This document shows positions 1 through 10,985 of a stretch of 64,000 nucleotides of DNA, piece by piece. Where the stretch lies: contig OW240915.1 in NCBI GenBank assembly GCA_933207985.1, forward strand, positions 119,281,895-119,345,894, written 5' to 3'. Each line of letters opens with the position of its first letter. The stretch's first letter is position 1. The notes beneath the pieces are model-generated. The model saw only the letters and a program-made list of their open reading frames with translations, had not been told where the DNA came from and made no database searches. The translations under genes were made by a program, and so were the position numbers. Source of the stretch: Pelobates cultripes (lineage: Eukaryota; Chordata; Amphibia; Anura; Pelobatidae).

Positions 1-139
1 AAAGTAATCCTCCTCCTCCCACGACCACGCCGGCAAGGACAGGACGCTTTACAGATGTGTTGTTGATGGAAGACATGCAGAGCTTTTTAAGTCCTACGCA
101 TCGCCACAGCCCTTCGGGGTCCACCCTCAGAGAATGACT

Positions 140-440
140 CGATCGACAGGTAGCAGACTACCTCGCTTTAACTGCAGATATCGACACTCGGAGAAGCGAT
201 GAATCCCTTGACTACTGGGTGTGCAGGCTTGACCTGTGGCCTGAGCTATCCCAATTTGTGATAGAACTGGCCTGCCCCGCTTCAAGTGTCCTGTCAGAAA
301 GGACCTTCAGTGTAGCAGGAGGTATTGTCACTGAGAAGAGAATTCGCTTAGGTCAAAAAAGTCTAGATTACCTCACCTTTATTAGGATGAATGAGGGATG
401 GATCCTGAAGGGACTGACAGTGGGCGATACATTCGACTAA
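140..440 (+). pseudogene. hAT transposase C-terminal (hATC dimerisation) fragment
   Basis: The frame is open from about position 145 to a TAA at 440 and encodes the C-terminal dimerisation region of a hAT-superfamily (ZBED/Ac-like) transposase. The signature is the run LACPASSVLSERTFSVAGGI, followed by a basic patch (EKRIRLG) and a hydrophobic helix. hAT enzymes move DNA by cut-and-paste and make 8-bp target duplications; this domain mediates dimerisation. The catalytic core would lie upstream of the window, so only the tail is visible. It is followed by non-coding hAT-like sequence split by a solo LTR. The domain identity is recognised from family knowledge. The copy is probably inactive, but the missing 5' half cannot be judged. 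Confidence 0.8.
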
Positions 441-470
441 ACATGGCCTGATGAGGGGGATGTAACAGGG

Positions 471-842
471 TGTCGTGGCTGCCAGCCCGCCGCGTGATAT
501 TTAAATCCCTAGCTCACCCCAGTACCTTGCCCTGTCGTGGTTTCCTGTTCCTGGTTTCCTGAGAGTGCTTTATCATTGTGAATCTGATTTCCTGGTATCC
601 TGATCTTGGCTTTTCCCTGGTTATTCTGAATTCTGGTTTCCCTGACTTGGCTTGTGTAAACGGTATTGTGTATTTTCTGGCTTCCTTGACCTCGGCTTTC
701 CCTTTGATCATTCTCTGTCTCTAGCGTATTAGTCCGGCCATCCTAAGGTCCGGTTTACGCTCTGTCCTTTTATTTTACTTTTCTTGCCTATGTATATGTT
801 TACATAGTTTCTGCGTGCTGGACCACACTAGTAGTCGTGACA
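471..842 (+). mobile_element. Solo LTR of a sushi-like Gypsy family (372 bp)
   Basis: It starts TGTCGTGG and ends TCGTGACA. It shares blocks in order with the intact Gypsy LTRs at 47810-48305: a CCCTGTCGTGGTTTCC block, the repeated CCTGGTTTCC/TTTCCCTG stretch, and GTCCGGCCATCCTAAGGTCC near the 3' end. No internal sequence follows, so it is a solo LTR. The flanks CAGGG and TTGGG agree at only 3 of 5 positions. It interrupts the hAT sequence: GTAACAGGG stands on the left and GGGATTAAACTG on the right. Confidence 0.7.
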
Positions 843-1765
843 TTGGGATTAAACTGATAAGACTAGTACTACTGAACACACCACTCCTATCTGGTGGCAC
901 ATTAGATTGCACGTGCAGTGCCCCAAATTTGAAGTAGGAGGACCGACCAAGCATCTTTTTCCATCTCCAGGTTCCTAAAATCGATGCCATATACACGTCC
1001 CCTGATAGGGGACGTAACAGGGATTAAACTGATAGGAATAGTACTACTTAACACACCTTATAATAACGCAGAGAGAGGCAACGGAGAGAGAGGAGTCTGA
1101 AGAAGAGGAGTCAGAGGAGGAAGGTGGCTTTGAGGAGGTGGACACAAAACACAGCAGTCATCCCAGGGGGCTTGTTGTCACCTTTTGGGGACCCTTGGTG
1201 TTGTACGTGGCTGGGTGGAGGAAGAGACCTTCAATGACATCAGTGAGGACAAGGAACGGGACATGGCTAGCTTGGTATCCAACCTTGTGCAAATGGGGAG
1301 TTTGCGGTTGTGCAAATGGACTGTTTGCGGTTGTTTGCGGTGCATTAAATGGGGAGTTTGGTCTGTCACTGTGATGCGGGCGTAACCCTTACACTACCTG
1401 ATCGATACAACATCATACTTGATGTTTTAAAGCACATTATTCCAAACAATTTAGGAATGTTAGGTGATTTATGCCCTTTATGGATTAAAACCAGACTCTG
1501 TATCAACTATGTAATTTTCCATGGGAGTTTTGCCATGGATCCCACTCTGGCATGCCACAGTCCAGGTGTTAGTCCCCTTGAAACAACTTTTCCATCACTA
1601 TTGTGGCCAGAAAGAGTCCCTGTGGGTTTTAAAATTCACTTGCCTATTGAAGTCTATGGCGGTTCGTCCGGTTCGCCCGTTCGCGAACATTTGCGGAAGT
1701 TCGCGTTCGCTGTTCGCGAACCGAAAATTTTATGTTCGCGACATCACTACTAACATTATATGGTT
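843..1765 (+). mobile_element. hAT-like non-coding 3' region
   Basis: A GGGATTAAACTGATA block occurs twice, near 845 and 1020, suggesting internal duplication or two overlapping copies. A purine-rich acidic-coding stretch follows (1070-1140). The 3' end (1660-1750) is dense in GTTCGCG/CGCGAAC words, typical of a palindromic hAT terminus. No continuous ORF is convincing; short frames at 1138-1753 lack recognisable domains. The hAT assignment rests on the adjacent transposase tail and terminal sequence style. Confidence 0.45.
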
Positions 1766-2107
1766 ATGTATAAATAATTAAAGTTGCTACATTTTAGAGC
1801 TAGAGTCTGGGTAGAATCTGTTTAAAAAGTATGGAAATAGTATTAAAGTGAGGATACAATTAAGAGATCAATTTTTAAATGGGAACCATGGGGTGCAATT
1901 AACCTTCTAATTTTTAATGCAGTATAAAACATTTAAAAATATAAAAAGGGGGCATGGCCTAACCTCGGAAGAAGATGGATGCTTGATTCCACAGCTCCCT
2001 CTCCCCCATGCACTTAATCTGCTACCATCAGCTTCCTTCAACACTCCTAACACCCAAATCGGCACCTTACAGCCTCCTGACACCCTACTCATATCTCCCG
2101 AGGATGG

Positions 2108-3340
2108 GTGGTGGCAAAAAAAAAGAAAGAAATAACCCCATCAGTGGCCTCCATGTTCCGCAACCAACTGAAACCTACAGGCTCACAAGCCATGGAAGAA
2201 TCTGGCTCTGACTCGGAGAGCACCGACACCGTGCCCCACCCATCTGCTCCCCTCATGATAGGGACACTCTGCAATATGCTGAGACACACCACTATCGACA
2301 TCAAAGCCCACATGGCCGCAGAAATGCAAACAAATGGCAGGCCTCACAACGGACCTGGGTGGCCTAGCCTCCCGAACCGACCAAGCAGAAATCTGTCTCA
2401 CAGCTCTCAACAATACCTCCACAGCCCAGGCCCAAGACATCTTCTACCTACACGGGCGCATATCTGTCATAGAAGAGGGCCTGGGGATCTTAATAATAGA
2501 TCCAGGCGGAATAACAAATGTATCCGCGGCCTACCAGAAGTAGTCACACCGGAACTGCTCATCCCACTCTCAGGGACATTTTCAAAACTATTACCCCTGA
2601 ACTCACGGCACACGACCTCGAAATGGACAGGGCACATATGGCCCTCCGGCCCCAGAGCCTCAATGCGGCAACCCCGAGAGATGTCATCACCCGCCTCTAC
2701 ACTTCAAGTTAAAAGAAAAACTACTGCACCAGGCCAGAGACAGGCCGCCAAAATATAGAGACTCCCAGTTAACGTTTTTCCAAGACCTGGCTCCCTCAAC
2801 ACTTAAAAAAAGGAGAGACCTAAAACCCCTGACACTGGCCCTACAACAACAAGGGATTCGTTACACCTGGGGCCACCCATTTAAGCTTCTGGTTCGGAAA
2901 GATGACCAGACACACATCCTGACCTGCGTCATGGACATGGAACCCTTTGCGGAATCCCTAGGAGTCCCAATTCAGAACTTTGCTCCCTACCATAGAAATC
3001 GGGAAGATGACTGCACAGAAACGGGACCGAGATCCCCAAGGCCCTCCAAGAAGAGGAGACCTGGAGGGAGCTGCCTCAAAGTCTCGAGAGGCCCCAAGAG
3101 GCCCCTTGCTCTCCAGATCTCAACTCGGCCACAAATAAGATGGAATCGCCAAGAGTGGTAAGACAAACTCCGATGCTCCCCCACAAGCCTAGGCCTCCAA
3201 CATCCTGGCCTCCCGCCCCCCCAGGACCCGCAGAATCATCTCGACCCACGAGGTTCATCCACAATCCGTACTGGAGAGAACTGCGCAAGAATATACTGTT
3301 AATTACATTATCTGTCTGTACAGAAAAGAAAAACATTTAA
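2108..3340 (+). pseudogene. LINE ORF1 (nucleic-acid-binding protein), frameshifted
   Basis: ORF1 of L1/Tx1 LINEs encodes an RNA-binding, trimerising chaperone. Here it is spread over three frames. The N-terminal part starts at the ATG at 2108. A coiled-coil-like stretch lies in the second frame at 2334-2543 (SRTDQAEICLTALNNTSTA). The core follows with NNKCIRGLPEVVTPELL (about 2513) and the region around 2600-2960, which includes PPKYRDSQLTFFQDLAPS and a downstream QQQGIRYTWGHPFKL segment. These match the RRM and C-terminal-domain order of L1 ORF1 proteins. At least three frameshifts and a stop near 2710 rule out a functional protein. Confidence 0.75.
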
Positions 3341-3344
3341 CATG

Positions 3345-3895
3345 AAAATCCATAACTTGTACAATTTTTGTCCCTTTCATTGAATGGCTGGGAACTGAGT
3401 GCACCATCTGGTGAAATACCGCTCAGATCCATTCGTTAGAATGGGAAAGCCATTCGAATGAAGGGTCTTCATACGAATGCACATGGACAGTATACAATAC
3501 ATGCTGGCTGTTGGAATATGCGAGTTTGTGCAGTTTAATTTGTCGAATGCCGCTATATTTACACGAATGGGAATAATCATACGAATGGTATGGAAGTCCA
3601 GCGGTTTTCGCGAGGTCGAGTAGCCGATTTTAGTTCCAAGCACTCGATGACCAAACACCGCTGGGTGTTCGTAAGCAAAGATGGCCGCGCCACGTGTTCG
3701 GTTATACGAACGGCGGCCACCCATAAAACCATTAATGTTCTGTGGTTAGAATGTTGCCAGTTCATTAATGGGAGACACATGACTCCCTTGTGTGGTGTCC
3801 CGTTCGGCTGTTCATTCATTTCACGAACAGAATACTCCACTATTGTTCGTGAAACTAGTGTACGAATGCCCTCAGTCTTTCGAATGTAAAATTAA
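3345..3895 (-). mobile_element. Antisense LTR fragment (ATTCGT-rich family)
   Basis: The reverse complement aligns with the LTR at 18111-18985: GGGTGGCCGCCRTTCGTAT, a GCGGCCAT block, the ACCGCTG block, and a GATCTGAGCGGT / TGCACTCAG segment in the same order. The sequence is full of ATTCGT and TTCG words. It separates LINE ORF1 from the ORF1-ORF2 spacer, so it entered the LINE later. Termini and target duplication are not clear. Short ORFs read across it are shadows. Confidence 0.6.
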
Positions 3896-4679
3896 CATAG
3901 GGACCCAGTCTTTGACATAGGAAAGTGGCTAAGTTTGCCAGAAGTACCCTCCCTCCCACAACCCTTCCCCCAAAAAAACGACTCCCTGGCCGACCAACAC
4001 ACCTGAAGAAGAGAGGACCCTAAGATGTTGACAATCAGGGTCAAAGAGGCCACTCTAACACTGCAACTATCACCATTCAGAATGCTAATACCAGGACTAT
4101 ATGGTTACACTGATAAGTTATAATGTTTTTACCGCTATGTTTATATGGCTTCCTATGCTCAATAACCTTTCACTGTTAAATGTATATACAAAATGTTATT
4201 TATATTTCAGAAAGCTACTGTACCCACACACCATTCTCCCAGAACACCAACAAGGAACTCGAAACTATGCTCATCAGCACCAACATTTCCAGAGGGACCA
4301 CATACGGTACACATCGCTCCCTACAACACGTTCAATCTCTTCAAACTGTAAGTGCAACACAGTACACGTTGCACGGAGGGGGGGAGAGTCAGGAACGTGA
4401 AAACCCTTCTACCTCTCCCTCACCCCACTCCACACGGGTCCCGTGACTACATACAGTGCCACCACCACCACCTGGCGACTTTATCGTAAGACCAGGGACA
4501 ACCACTAACACCCCCTTCTCCACCGCCGCCCACGCTAACCCCAGCTCACACTTCATACCCCACTTTCCACCCTGTGGGGGAGGCTGGAAGCCCCGGATTC
4601 TCCCATCACAGGGCCTCACTACACGTCCAATGAAACCCCCAACTCAAACACCACACAGAACGACGCAAACACACGTATA

Positions 4680-6859
4680 CCGAGGACGATATCCTGTGTC
4701 TCCCTCAACTGTAAAGGTCTTGGCAACCCCGCCAAATGGCACCAACTACTGCGCTGGGCAAATAGGTCTGGTACAGATACCATCCTCCTCCAAGAAACTC
4801 ACTACGAAAACTCTAGACCCTTCCACCTAGCGAACTCCCCCCATGGTAAACAAAACTGCATTGCCATCCTAGTCCATAAAAAGTGCCCCGTCCAATTCAC
4901 GCAAATACTCCCAGATCCTCAAGGCAGGTTCCTGACTATAGTAGGACACTTTTCTACCCACAAGTATGCTATTACTTCCCTCTACGCTCCTAATTCTCCG
5001 GAACCGACCATCTGGATGACCCTATGAACACATGAAACTATTCCCCTCACACCACATAATACTAGGCGGAGACTTTAACGCGGTCCTCTCCCCCTTAATT
5101 GACAGGAGATGTCACACGACACACAGAACCCGAACACCCCCCTGCTCCTGTACTTTGCCGACCAAACTAGACTCTAAGACATATGGAGATTACAACACTT
5201 CACAACCCCGACTACACCTTTTACTCACACCCACACTCCTCTTACTCCAGAATCAACCTATTTCTAATTTCCCCCTCACTAATACGAAGACCACCTCAAT
5301 CGGAACAATAGCCTGGTCCGCATCTCCCTCACAATAAAGATCCCTCAAGTGGAGAAGACCTGGAACTGGAGACTGAACCCCACCCTACTACATAACCCAC
5401 AAATCAGGCAGACCGTCCAACAAGAACTCAAAAACTACCTTAGTGTAAATAAAGATTTGGTCACCTCCACCAGCACATTATAGGCAGCCCACAAAGCTGT
5501 GATCAGAGGGACACTACACAAAAAAAGCATACATTAAAATAACTAGAAGAACATATATTAACACTGCGCACCACCGAGGCGAACACAAGCTAACAACATC
5601 TCAAAAACTGTTAGACCAAATCAAGACCCACCAACAAGCAATCAGATCTTTTATGGCCAAGACTCCCAAAAAGCCCTCCAATGGACTAAACAACTATTCT
5701 ATGAAAAGTCCAATAAGGCTGACACCCTTCTCGCTCATATACTCCGCCACAAGACCCACACCAAACACATAGATAAAATCAACTCACCCACTCACCTCAC
5801 CTAGACAAAACATAAGCCCTACCACTAGGTATCCCACAACAAACTCAAGCCCATATAGAGCAAACATACCCATTTAAACTCGCAGAGCATCCACTACTTT
5901 GGCACACACCTCCCAGCGGACCTCTCCAAAATCTACACACTAAACTACACACCTCTGCTCCAACAAGAGCATACAGACCTACAGAGATGGAACCCATTCA
6001 TTTCTTGGCTAGGCCAGATAGCCTCGATAAAAATAAACCTTCTTCCACGTTTCCTCTACTTATTGCAAGCCCTACTTATACAGATCTCAAAAACAGATTT
6101 TAAAACCCTCCAAACGAAAATAGACAAATTTATATGGTCGGAGAGAAGACCACGGATTAAGAGAGCCACCATGTACAAAACGGTCAAGACTGGGGACCGA
6201 GGCCTCCCAAACTTCTATCACTACTACCAGGCTGCCCAACTAGCCCAAGTCCAACACCTACACACACCACCTGGAATTAAACTATGGGTAGACCTGGAGC
6301 TCGATATGATGGGCAGAGACCACCCCTTGCTCCTCTTTTGGCTCCCCTAATAGGACAGGCCAGATCCCCCGCCGACGACACCAGCTCTGACGACATCTTC
6401 CACATATGGGATACGACCATCGTTCGACACACCATAGTAAACACTCCATCACCACTCACACCAGTCCTGAGAAACAAACGATTCCACCCGGGCCTAAAAC
6501 CCCAAGACTTCGAACACTATGAGGACAATGGCCTTATTAGATACCTACACTTCTTCCGGAACCAACAAACAATTCCCGGAGCTACCACAAAAGGTACCAC
6601 TAAACACCTTTGACCATTTCCAATACCTCCAATTGCGCAGCTTTCTCAACGAACCACACAACACTACGACTGCCACCACGAAGCTCACACAATTTGAAAA
6701 AAACCTGCCTACACACACCCATCCACAAGGGACAAATCACCGCGATATACTACCTCCTAAACTCCAACTCCCCAACAGACGCACTCACATACACAAAAGC
6801 TTGGGAAAGAGACATAGGCCCCCCAAACGACCCCTCAGACTGGGTGGACATATGGGAAA
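4680..6859 (+). pseudogene. LINE ORF2, endonuclease and post-RT parts
   Basis: ORF2 of L1/Tx1 elements combines an APE-like endonuclease with a reverse transcriptase. Endonuclease remnants are readable in several frames: SLNCKGLGNPAKWHQLL and LLQETHY near 4700-4810, and IILGGDFNAVLSP at about 5050. The RT fingers and palm are not recognisable between 5340 and 6050, where the sequence is stop-rich, so that part is deleted or decayed. The post-RT region is clear at 6063-6310, with KIDKFIWSERRPRIKR and GLPNFYHYYQAAQLAQ. It is interrupted at 6859 by a hAT insertion and continues at 9023. Not functional. Confidence 0.75.
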
Positions 6860-7429
6860 CAGGGCCGGTGCAAGGATTTTTGCCGCCCTAGGCAAAAAAT
6901 AATAATTTGCCGCCCCCCCCATATGTCCTGCCCACCATGTGACATCACAATGCCCCGCCCATATGCTCTGCCATATGGGCCAACGCCAGTCTTCACAAAG
7001 TGTCTTTTATCTGAAAAGACAATGTGTTTACATTAAAAAGCCTACAGGCACAGACTATAGACACCAGAACCACTACATTATGCTGTAGTGCTTCTGGTGA
7101 CTATAGTATCCATTTAATGTGAGGTAAATTAGAGATTAGTGCCACTAATAATATATTGGATTGCCTACTTACCACCAGATGAGGACAAGAGGCTGATGAT
7201 GGGCTCTGTCTGGCTTCACAGGTCTGGTGTAGAAGAGGCTCTCAGGAGACTGTTTTTAACAGTGCTCACAACAATTAACGAACAGGAAGCAGCTCCATAT
7301 TTTAGGGCCCCTTACACAGCTCAAGGTCTGGGACCCCAGGGCTTGACCATGAGTATGCCTACAATGCCCACTCATAAATCCACCTACATGGCCCACCCAT
7401 GAGTTCTCTCACAAGAAGTGGTGTATGTG

Positions 7430-7860
7430 TGGAGGGGATGTTTTATGTGTTATTGTAGAGGATGCAATGTGTGTGTGTTCTTATAGAATGTAGTGTATAG
7501 GGATACCAATTTCTGTAAGGGATGTAATGTGTTTATAGGGGATGCAGTGTGTGTTTGCGTGTAAGGAATGAATTGTATGTTTCTTGGTGTGTGTAAGGGG
7601 TGCAAGGTGTGTTTCTGTGTATTTAATTGAATGCAGTGTTTGTCTGTAAGGGGTGCATTGATTGTGTATGAGATGCATTTTGTTTCTGTGTGTAAGAGAA
7701 TGAGTGTTTGTGTGAACGTAAGGGATGCATTGTGTGTTTCGGGTGTGTCTGTGTGTAAGTAGGAATGCATTGTATGTTTCTGTGTGTGTGTGTGTAGGGA
7801 TGCATTGTGTATGTGTGTAGTGTAAAAGAGAGGGTTTGTGGGGTAGAATAGAGACTGAGA
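7430..7860. repeat. GT-rich minisatellite
   Basis: Degenerate tandem units of roughly 25-35 bp built on GTGTGTAAGGGATGCATTG, inside the hAT element. Antisense ORFs of 60-155 residues rich in His and Thr are by-products of the repeat. Confidence 0.75.
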
Positions 7861-7899
7861 AGGGAGCAGCTCTTTATTTTTTTTTATTTTTTTCATAGT

Positions 7900-8690
7900 G
7901 CTCTCCCCCCCTGTCAATTATTGATTTCCCCCTCCCTCCTGTCCCTCTGTGTTCTCCCCTTCTGTCCCTTAGTGCTCTCCCTTGGCCCCCTGTAGTCCCC
8001 CCTTGGTGGTCTCCTCACTCCCCCTTTCCCCCTTAGTGGTCCTCCCTCTCCCAAACCCCATAGTAGACATTCCCCTCCTCCCCCCACCCCCTTAGTGGTA
8101 ATCTCCCCCCCAATGGTCATTATCCTCTTTCTCCCCCCCATTAGTGGTCCTTTTCCCCCCTTAGTGGTCCTCCCTCTCCCAAACCCCTTAGTGGACCTCC
8201 CCCCTCCTCCCTCAGTGGTCCTTACTCCCCCACCCCCACCCCTTGTGTTCCTTCACCCCTTCCACAGTGGTTCTTACTCCCCATTCCTCCCCAGTGGTCC
8301 TCCCCTCCCCAGTGGCCATTGCCCCCCCCTCCCCTCCACCTCTGGTCCTTACTCCACCTCCCCGGTCCTTACTCAGCCTCCCCACCTCCCCCTGGTCCTT
8401 ACTCACCCATCCCCCTCCTGGTGTCCTTCTCCCCCTCCCCTCCCCTCGGTCCTTACTCCCCCCTCCCCCTCTTGTCCTTACTCCCCTCCCCCCTGGTGGT
8501 CTTGCCCTCCTCCCCTCCCGCCCCCTCCCCCTCCCCTGTGTTCCTTACTCCCCTCTACTGGTGTTCCTTCTCCCCTGATCCTTACTCATCCTCCCCCCCC
8601 TGGTGGTCCTTACTCCCCCTCCTCCTGTGTTCCTTACTCCCCCTCCCCTGGTGTTCCTTACTCATCCTCCCCCCCGTCACACCCCCCTCC
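7900..8690. repeat. Pyrimidine-rich minisatellite
   Basis: Degenerate tandem units built on CCCCTTAGTGGTCCT and later CCCTGGTGGTCCTTACTCC, strongly C/T on the plus strand. The proline-, serine- and leucine-rich ORFs on the plus strand come from the repeat and are not genes. Confidence 0.8.
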
Positions 8691-8701
8691 TGCCTATGAA
8701 G

Positions 8702-8868
8702 CGTGGCCGGGCGGCGCAGAACGCGGGACAGGAACTTCTGTTTCCTGTTCCCGGCCGCCGGCGGACTGAAGGGAAGTGCTCACTCAGTGAGCACTTCCTG
8801 TCAGTCTGCAGGCGGCCGGGTACAGGAAACAGAGGTTCCTGTCCCGCGTTTCACGCTGCCCGGCCACG
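8702..8868. repeat. Long imperfect palindrome inside the hAT element
   Basis: Two arms of about 80 bp meet at a centre near 8785 (AGTGCTCACT / CAGTGAGCACT) and match with scattered mismatches out to CGTGGCCGGGC / CCCGGCCACG. A second, smaller inverted repeat follows at about 8880-8920 (GACCGGCGGGAGGGAGCGC and its near complement). Confidence 0.75.
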
Positions 8869-9022
8869 GTACATTGAGAGACCGGCGGGAGGGAGCGCTC
8901 TGCGCTTCCCTCCTGCCGGTCACTCAAATCCGCGGTGACTCCGGGCTCAGGGATTCGGCGCCCCCTGTTAAGGTGCGCCCTAGGTGGCTGCCTAGGTCAC
9001 CTTACATGTAGCGCCGGGCCTG

Positions 9023-9420
9023 ATGGGAAGCCACGGCATTACTTACAATATGTGGCAATCACAAGGAACAAGCATATAAAACTATGCTACGGTGGTATCT
9101 GACACTCCTAAGACTGAAAAAATGGGACAAACGACTACAGACTCCTGCTGGAAGAGATGCGGACATCAGGGTACATATTTCCATATATGCCCACATAGCT
9201 CCCAATTCTGGACACAGGTCTCTAACCTCACCTCCAGAATTCTGCACGAGGACATACGCAAAGAGCCATGGATATGGCTCCTCTCCAAACCCCCTCCCCC
9301 CCTGCCTATAATGTGCTGGTGGGACCCCTGGATCGCCGGGAACCTACTTGGGATGTAAGGGAGAGACCGGGGCATGCGGCCACCCAAGGAGAACTACCCT
9401 CGTGCCACCCCCTCAAACAC
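9023..9420 (+). pseudogene. LINE ORF2 C-terminus
   Basis: This continues ORF2 after the hAT insertion. MLRWYLTLLRLKKWDKRLQ (about 9084) is the family's conserved (L)RWYL-xP-RL segment. SCWKRCGHQGTYFHICPHSS and FWTQVSNL (9140-9230) form the C-terminal Cys/His motif (CxxCGxxGTxxHxxxxC). The two parts are in different frames, so at least one frameshift is present. The sequence fades near 9420, before a small foldback element. Confidence 0.75.
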
Positions 9421-9434
9421 TCCACGCCACCTAA

Positions 9435-9503
9435 GACGTCTTCCTGGTGTTGGAGAAGCTAGGTAGAGCCACTACCTGGCTTCTCCAACACAAGGAAGAA
9501 GTC
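9435..9503. mobile_element. 69-bp foldback mini-element with TAA flanks
   Basis: Two arms of about 32 bp (GACGTCTTCCTGGTGTTGG... and its near complement) around a 4-nt centre, four mismatches by eye. It is flanked by TAA at 9432-9434 and 9504-9506. A 3-bp TWA duplication is typical of PIF/Harbinger insertion, so a mini-MITE is plausible; a 3-bp flank could also be chance. Confidence 0.5.
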
Positions 9504-9506
9504 TAA

Positions 9507-10985
9507 GTGATTGATTCTCTTGACAAAGCTGCCACATACTGGTAATAATTTTATTTTAAAAATTAGGATTAGAGATCAGTGGTACAATTTTTATAAAGCC
9601 AAGTGCATTTTATATTATTTTATGCAAGTATGTTTCACTTTTACTGATTTATCTTTTTATTTTTTATCAATAAAAGTACTTTTTTATGGGACCATACTGA
9701 TCGCTGATGGATTTTATGGTTCTTGGTAGGGACAAAAAACCACCTACGCCCATTGGATTGAGCAATCCTCATTTGCTCCACAGAATGTGAGTACGGTTTT
9801 ACTCTACAGCTCATATTTTAGTTTTACAGTTACACACTATTGTGTTTTTTTTCCCTTCTATATCTATGCACAGAGAGGCACAAGCACCTATTTTATCCTA
9901 GAGTGGGGATCATAACACTTCAAGCCGACGTTCTGGCTCCATATCGTGTAGTGCACATCTTTGATCTTGTTCTTCTCCCTTTTTTGGTTTGACATACTAC
10001 ACTATATTGTCTCTGTTCTTCTTCTACATATCTATTATTGGTATTTATAAAGTGCCAACAGATTCTGCAGTGCTGTGCAATTAGTAGAGAACATATATAC
10101 AGACAAATATAAAAGGTATAGAGGTCCCTGCCCGTAACCTCAGATCTATCCATTTAATCTCTTTTATACAAAGTGTATAACTAGATAGCCCATGAGCTTA
10201 CAATCTATGAAGATATCGTTGTAAAGAGAAAAACCACCTGCAGACCCGTGGACCACAGCATATTCCTAGGCGGGGATTATTCCACCAAAGCGCAAAGGTT
10301 GGAGCTGCACCCAGGTGACCATAAAGTGTGAATGGACTTCCTCTTTTCATCTCTTTATCACTGTATTTGACATACTACACCATCAATTTATTTCCTTTAT
10401 GTTACATATTTTCAAGGACATAGTAGGCGCTACACCACCCTTCTGTTTCTCCTCCTTCACCGGACTAGAGAGGCTCCGGACTTGGTGATAAAGTAGCCTT
10501 TGAACTATACCAATAAATAAATAACTATAATTTGGAAAAAATCCTCATATAGTGAAATCTTGAGATAAGAGTAGCCAACTATAACCACTGTGCCACTAGC
10601 ACAATTAGTAACCACCACCAAAGGTTACAAGATAAAAATACATAGGGGGTGCTTAATTGAAATAAATAAAAAAAGTGAATACTGGACTCAGTGGGAATAT
10701 CAAGTTAAAAGGATCCTTAATGTGTCCTTCTGAGATACAAATGTATCAGCTGGTCGGACCTCAACCTCCTATAAAATAAGGCAGGTAGTATCCACCAGCT
10801 GCAAAATAGTTAATATAGTAAAGATCTTATATGTATAAGAATCAATACCACAAATTAATCAAACATTTAACATACCCCTCATAAGAAGATATGTATAGAT
10901 AAAGATGTATTAATAAAAGAGTCTAAAGTTAGTCTAATATATGTACAGCAGACATCAAACTTATATTTATACTTTATTGTTAGTC
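9507..10985. other. No gene recognised; AT-rich with interspersed repeat pieces
   Basis: No domain-bearing ORF is visible. The stretch ATTTATAAAGTGCCAACAGA ... GCAGTGCTGTGCAATT ... CCCTGCCCGTAA at 10035-10140 looks like a common amphibian interspersed repeat (recognition only). TTGACATACTACAC occurs at about 9989 and 10367, suggesting a local duplication. Short ORFs at 9511 and 9920 look spurious. Confidence 0.4.

Larger units (their letters stand above)
6860..9022 (+). mobile_element. Non-autonomous hAT element with 8-bp TSD
   Basis: The left end reads CAGGGCCGGTGCAAGG; the right end reads as CAGGCCCGGCGC on the other strand. The flanking 8-mers are ATGGGAAA (6852-6859) and ATGGGAAG (9023-9030), 7 of 8 identical, as expected for hAT insertion. 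The flanks join two parts of LINE ORF2, which independently supports the boundaries. The 2163-bp interior has no transposase. It holds two minisatellites and a long palindrome, so the element depends on a transposase in trans. Strand is nominal. Confidence 0.8.
1949..9431 (+). mobile_element. Tx1/L1-like LINE, interrupted and degraded
   Basis: The element begins with a GGGGGCATGGCC-type 5' end at about 1949. It carries a broken ORF1 (2108-3340) and a broken ORF2 (about 4680-9420). Two later insertions split it: an antisense LTR fragment (about 3345-3895) and a non-autonomous hAT (6860-9022). ORF2 keeps parts of the endonuclease, the post-RT region and the C-terminal Cys/His region, but most reverse-transcriptase motifs are missing. 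No clear 3' tail is seen; the recognisable LINE sequence fades near 9430. Confidence 0.75.

Noticed and set aside
3377..3889. Overlapping ORFs of 87-115 codons on both strands
   Set aside because: They lie in an antisense LTR fragment; no homology to a protein, and frames are not shared with the other LTR copies.
7450..7917. His/Thr-rich minus-strand ORF of 155 codons
   Set aside because: Arises from the GT-rich minisatellite; no independent support.
8095..8938. Plus-strand ORFs rich in Pro, Ser and Leu (up to 224 codons)
   Set aside because: They are translations of a C/T-rich minisatellite in several frames at once; no domain and no start context.
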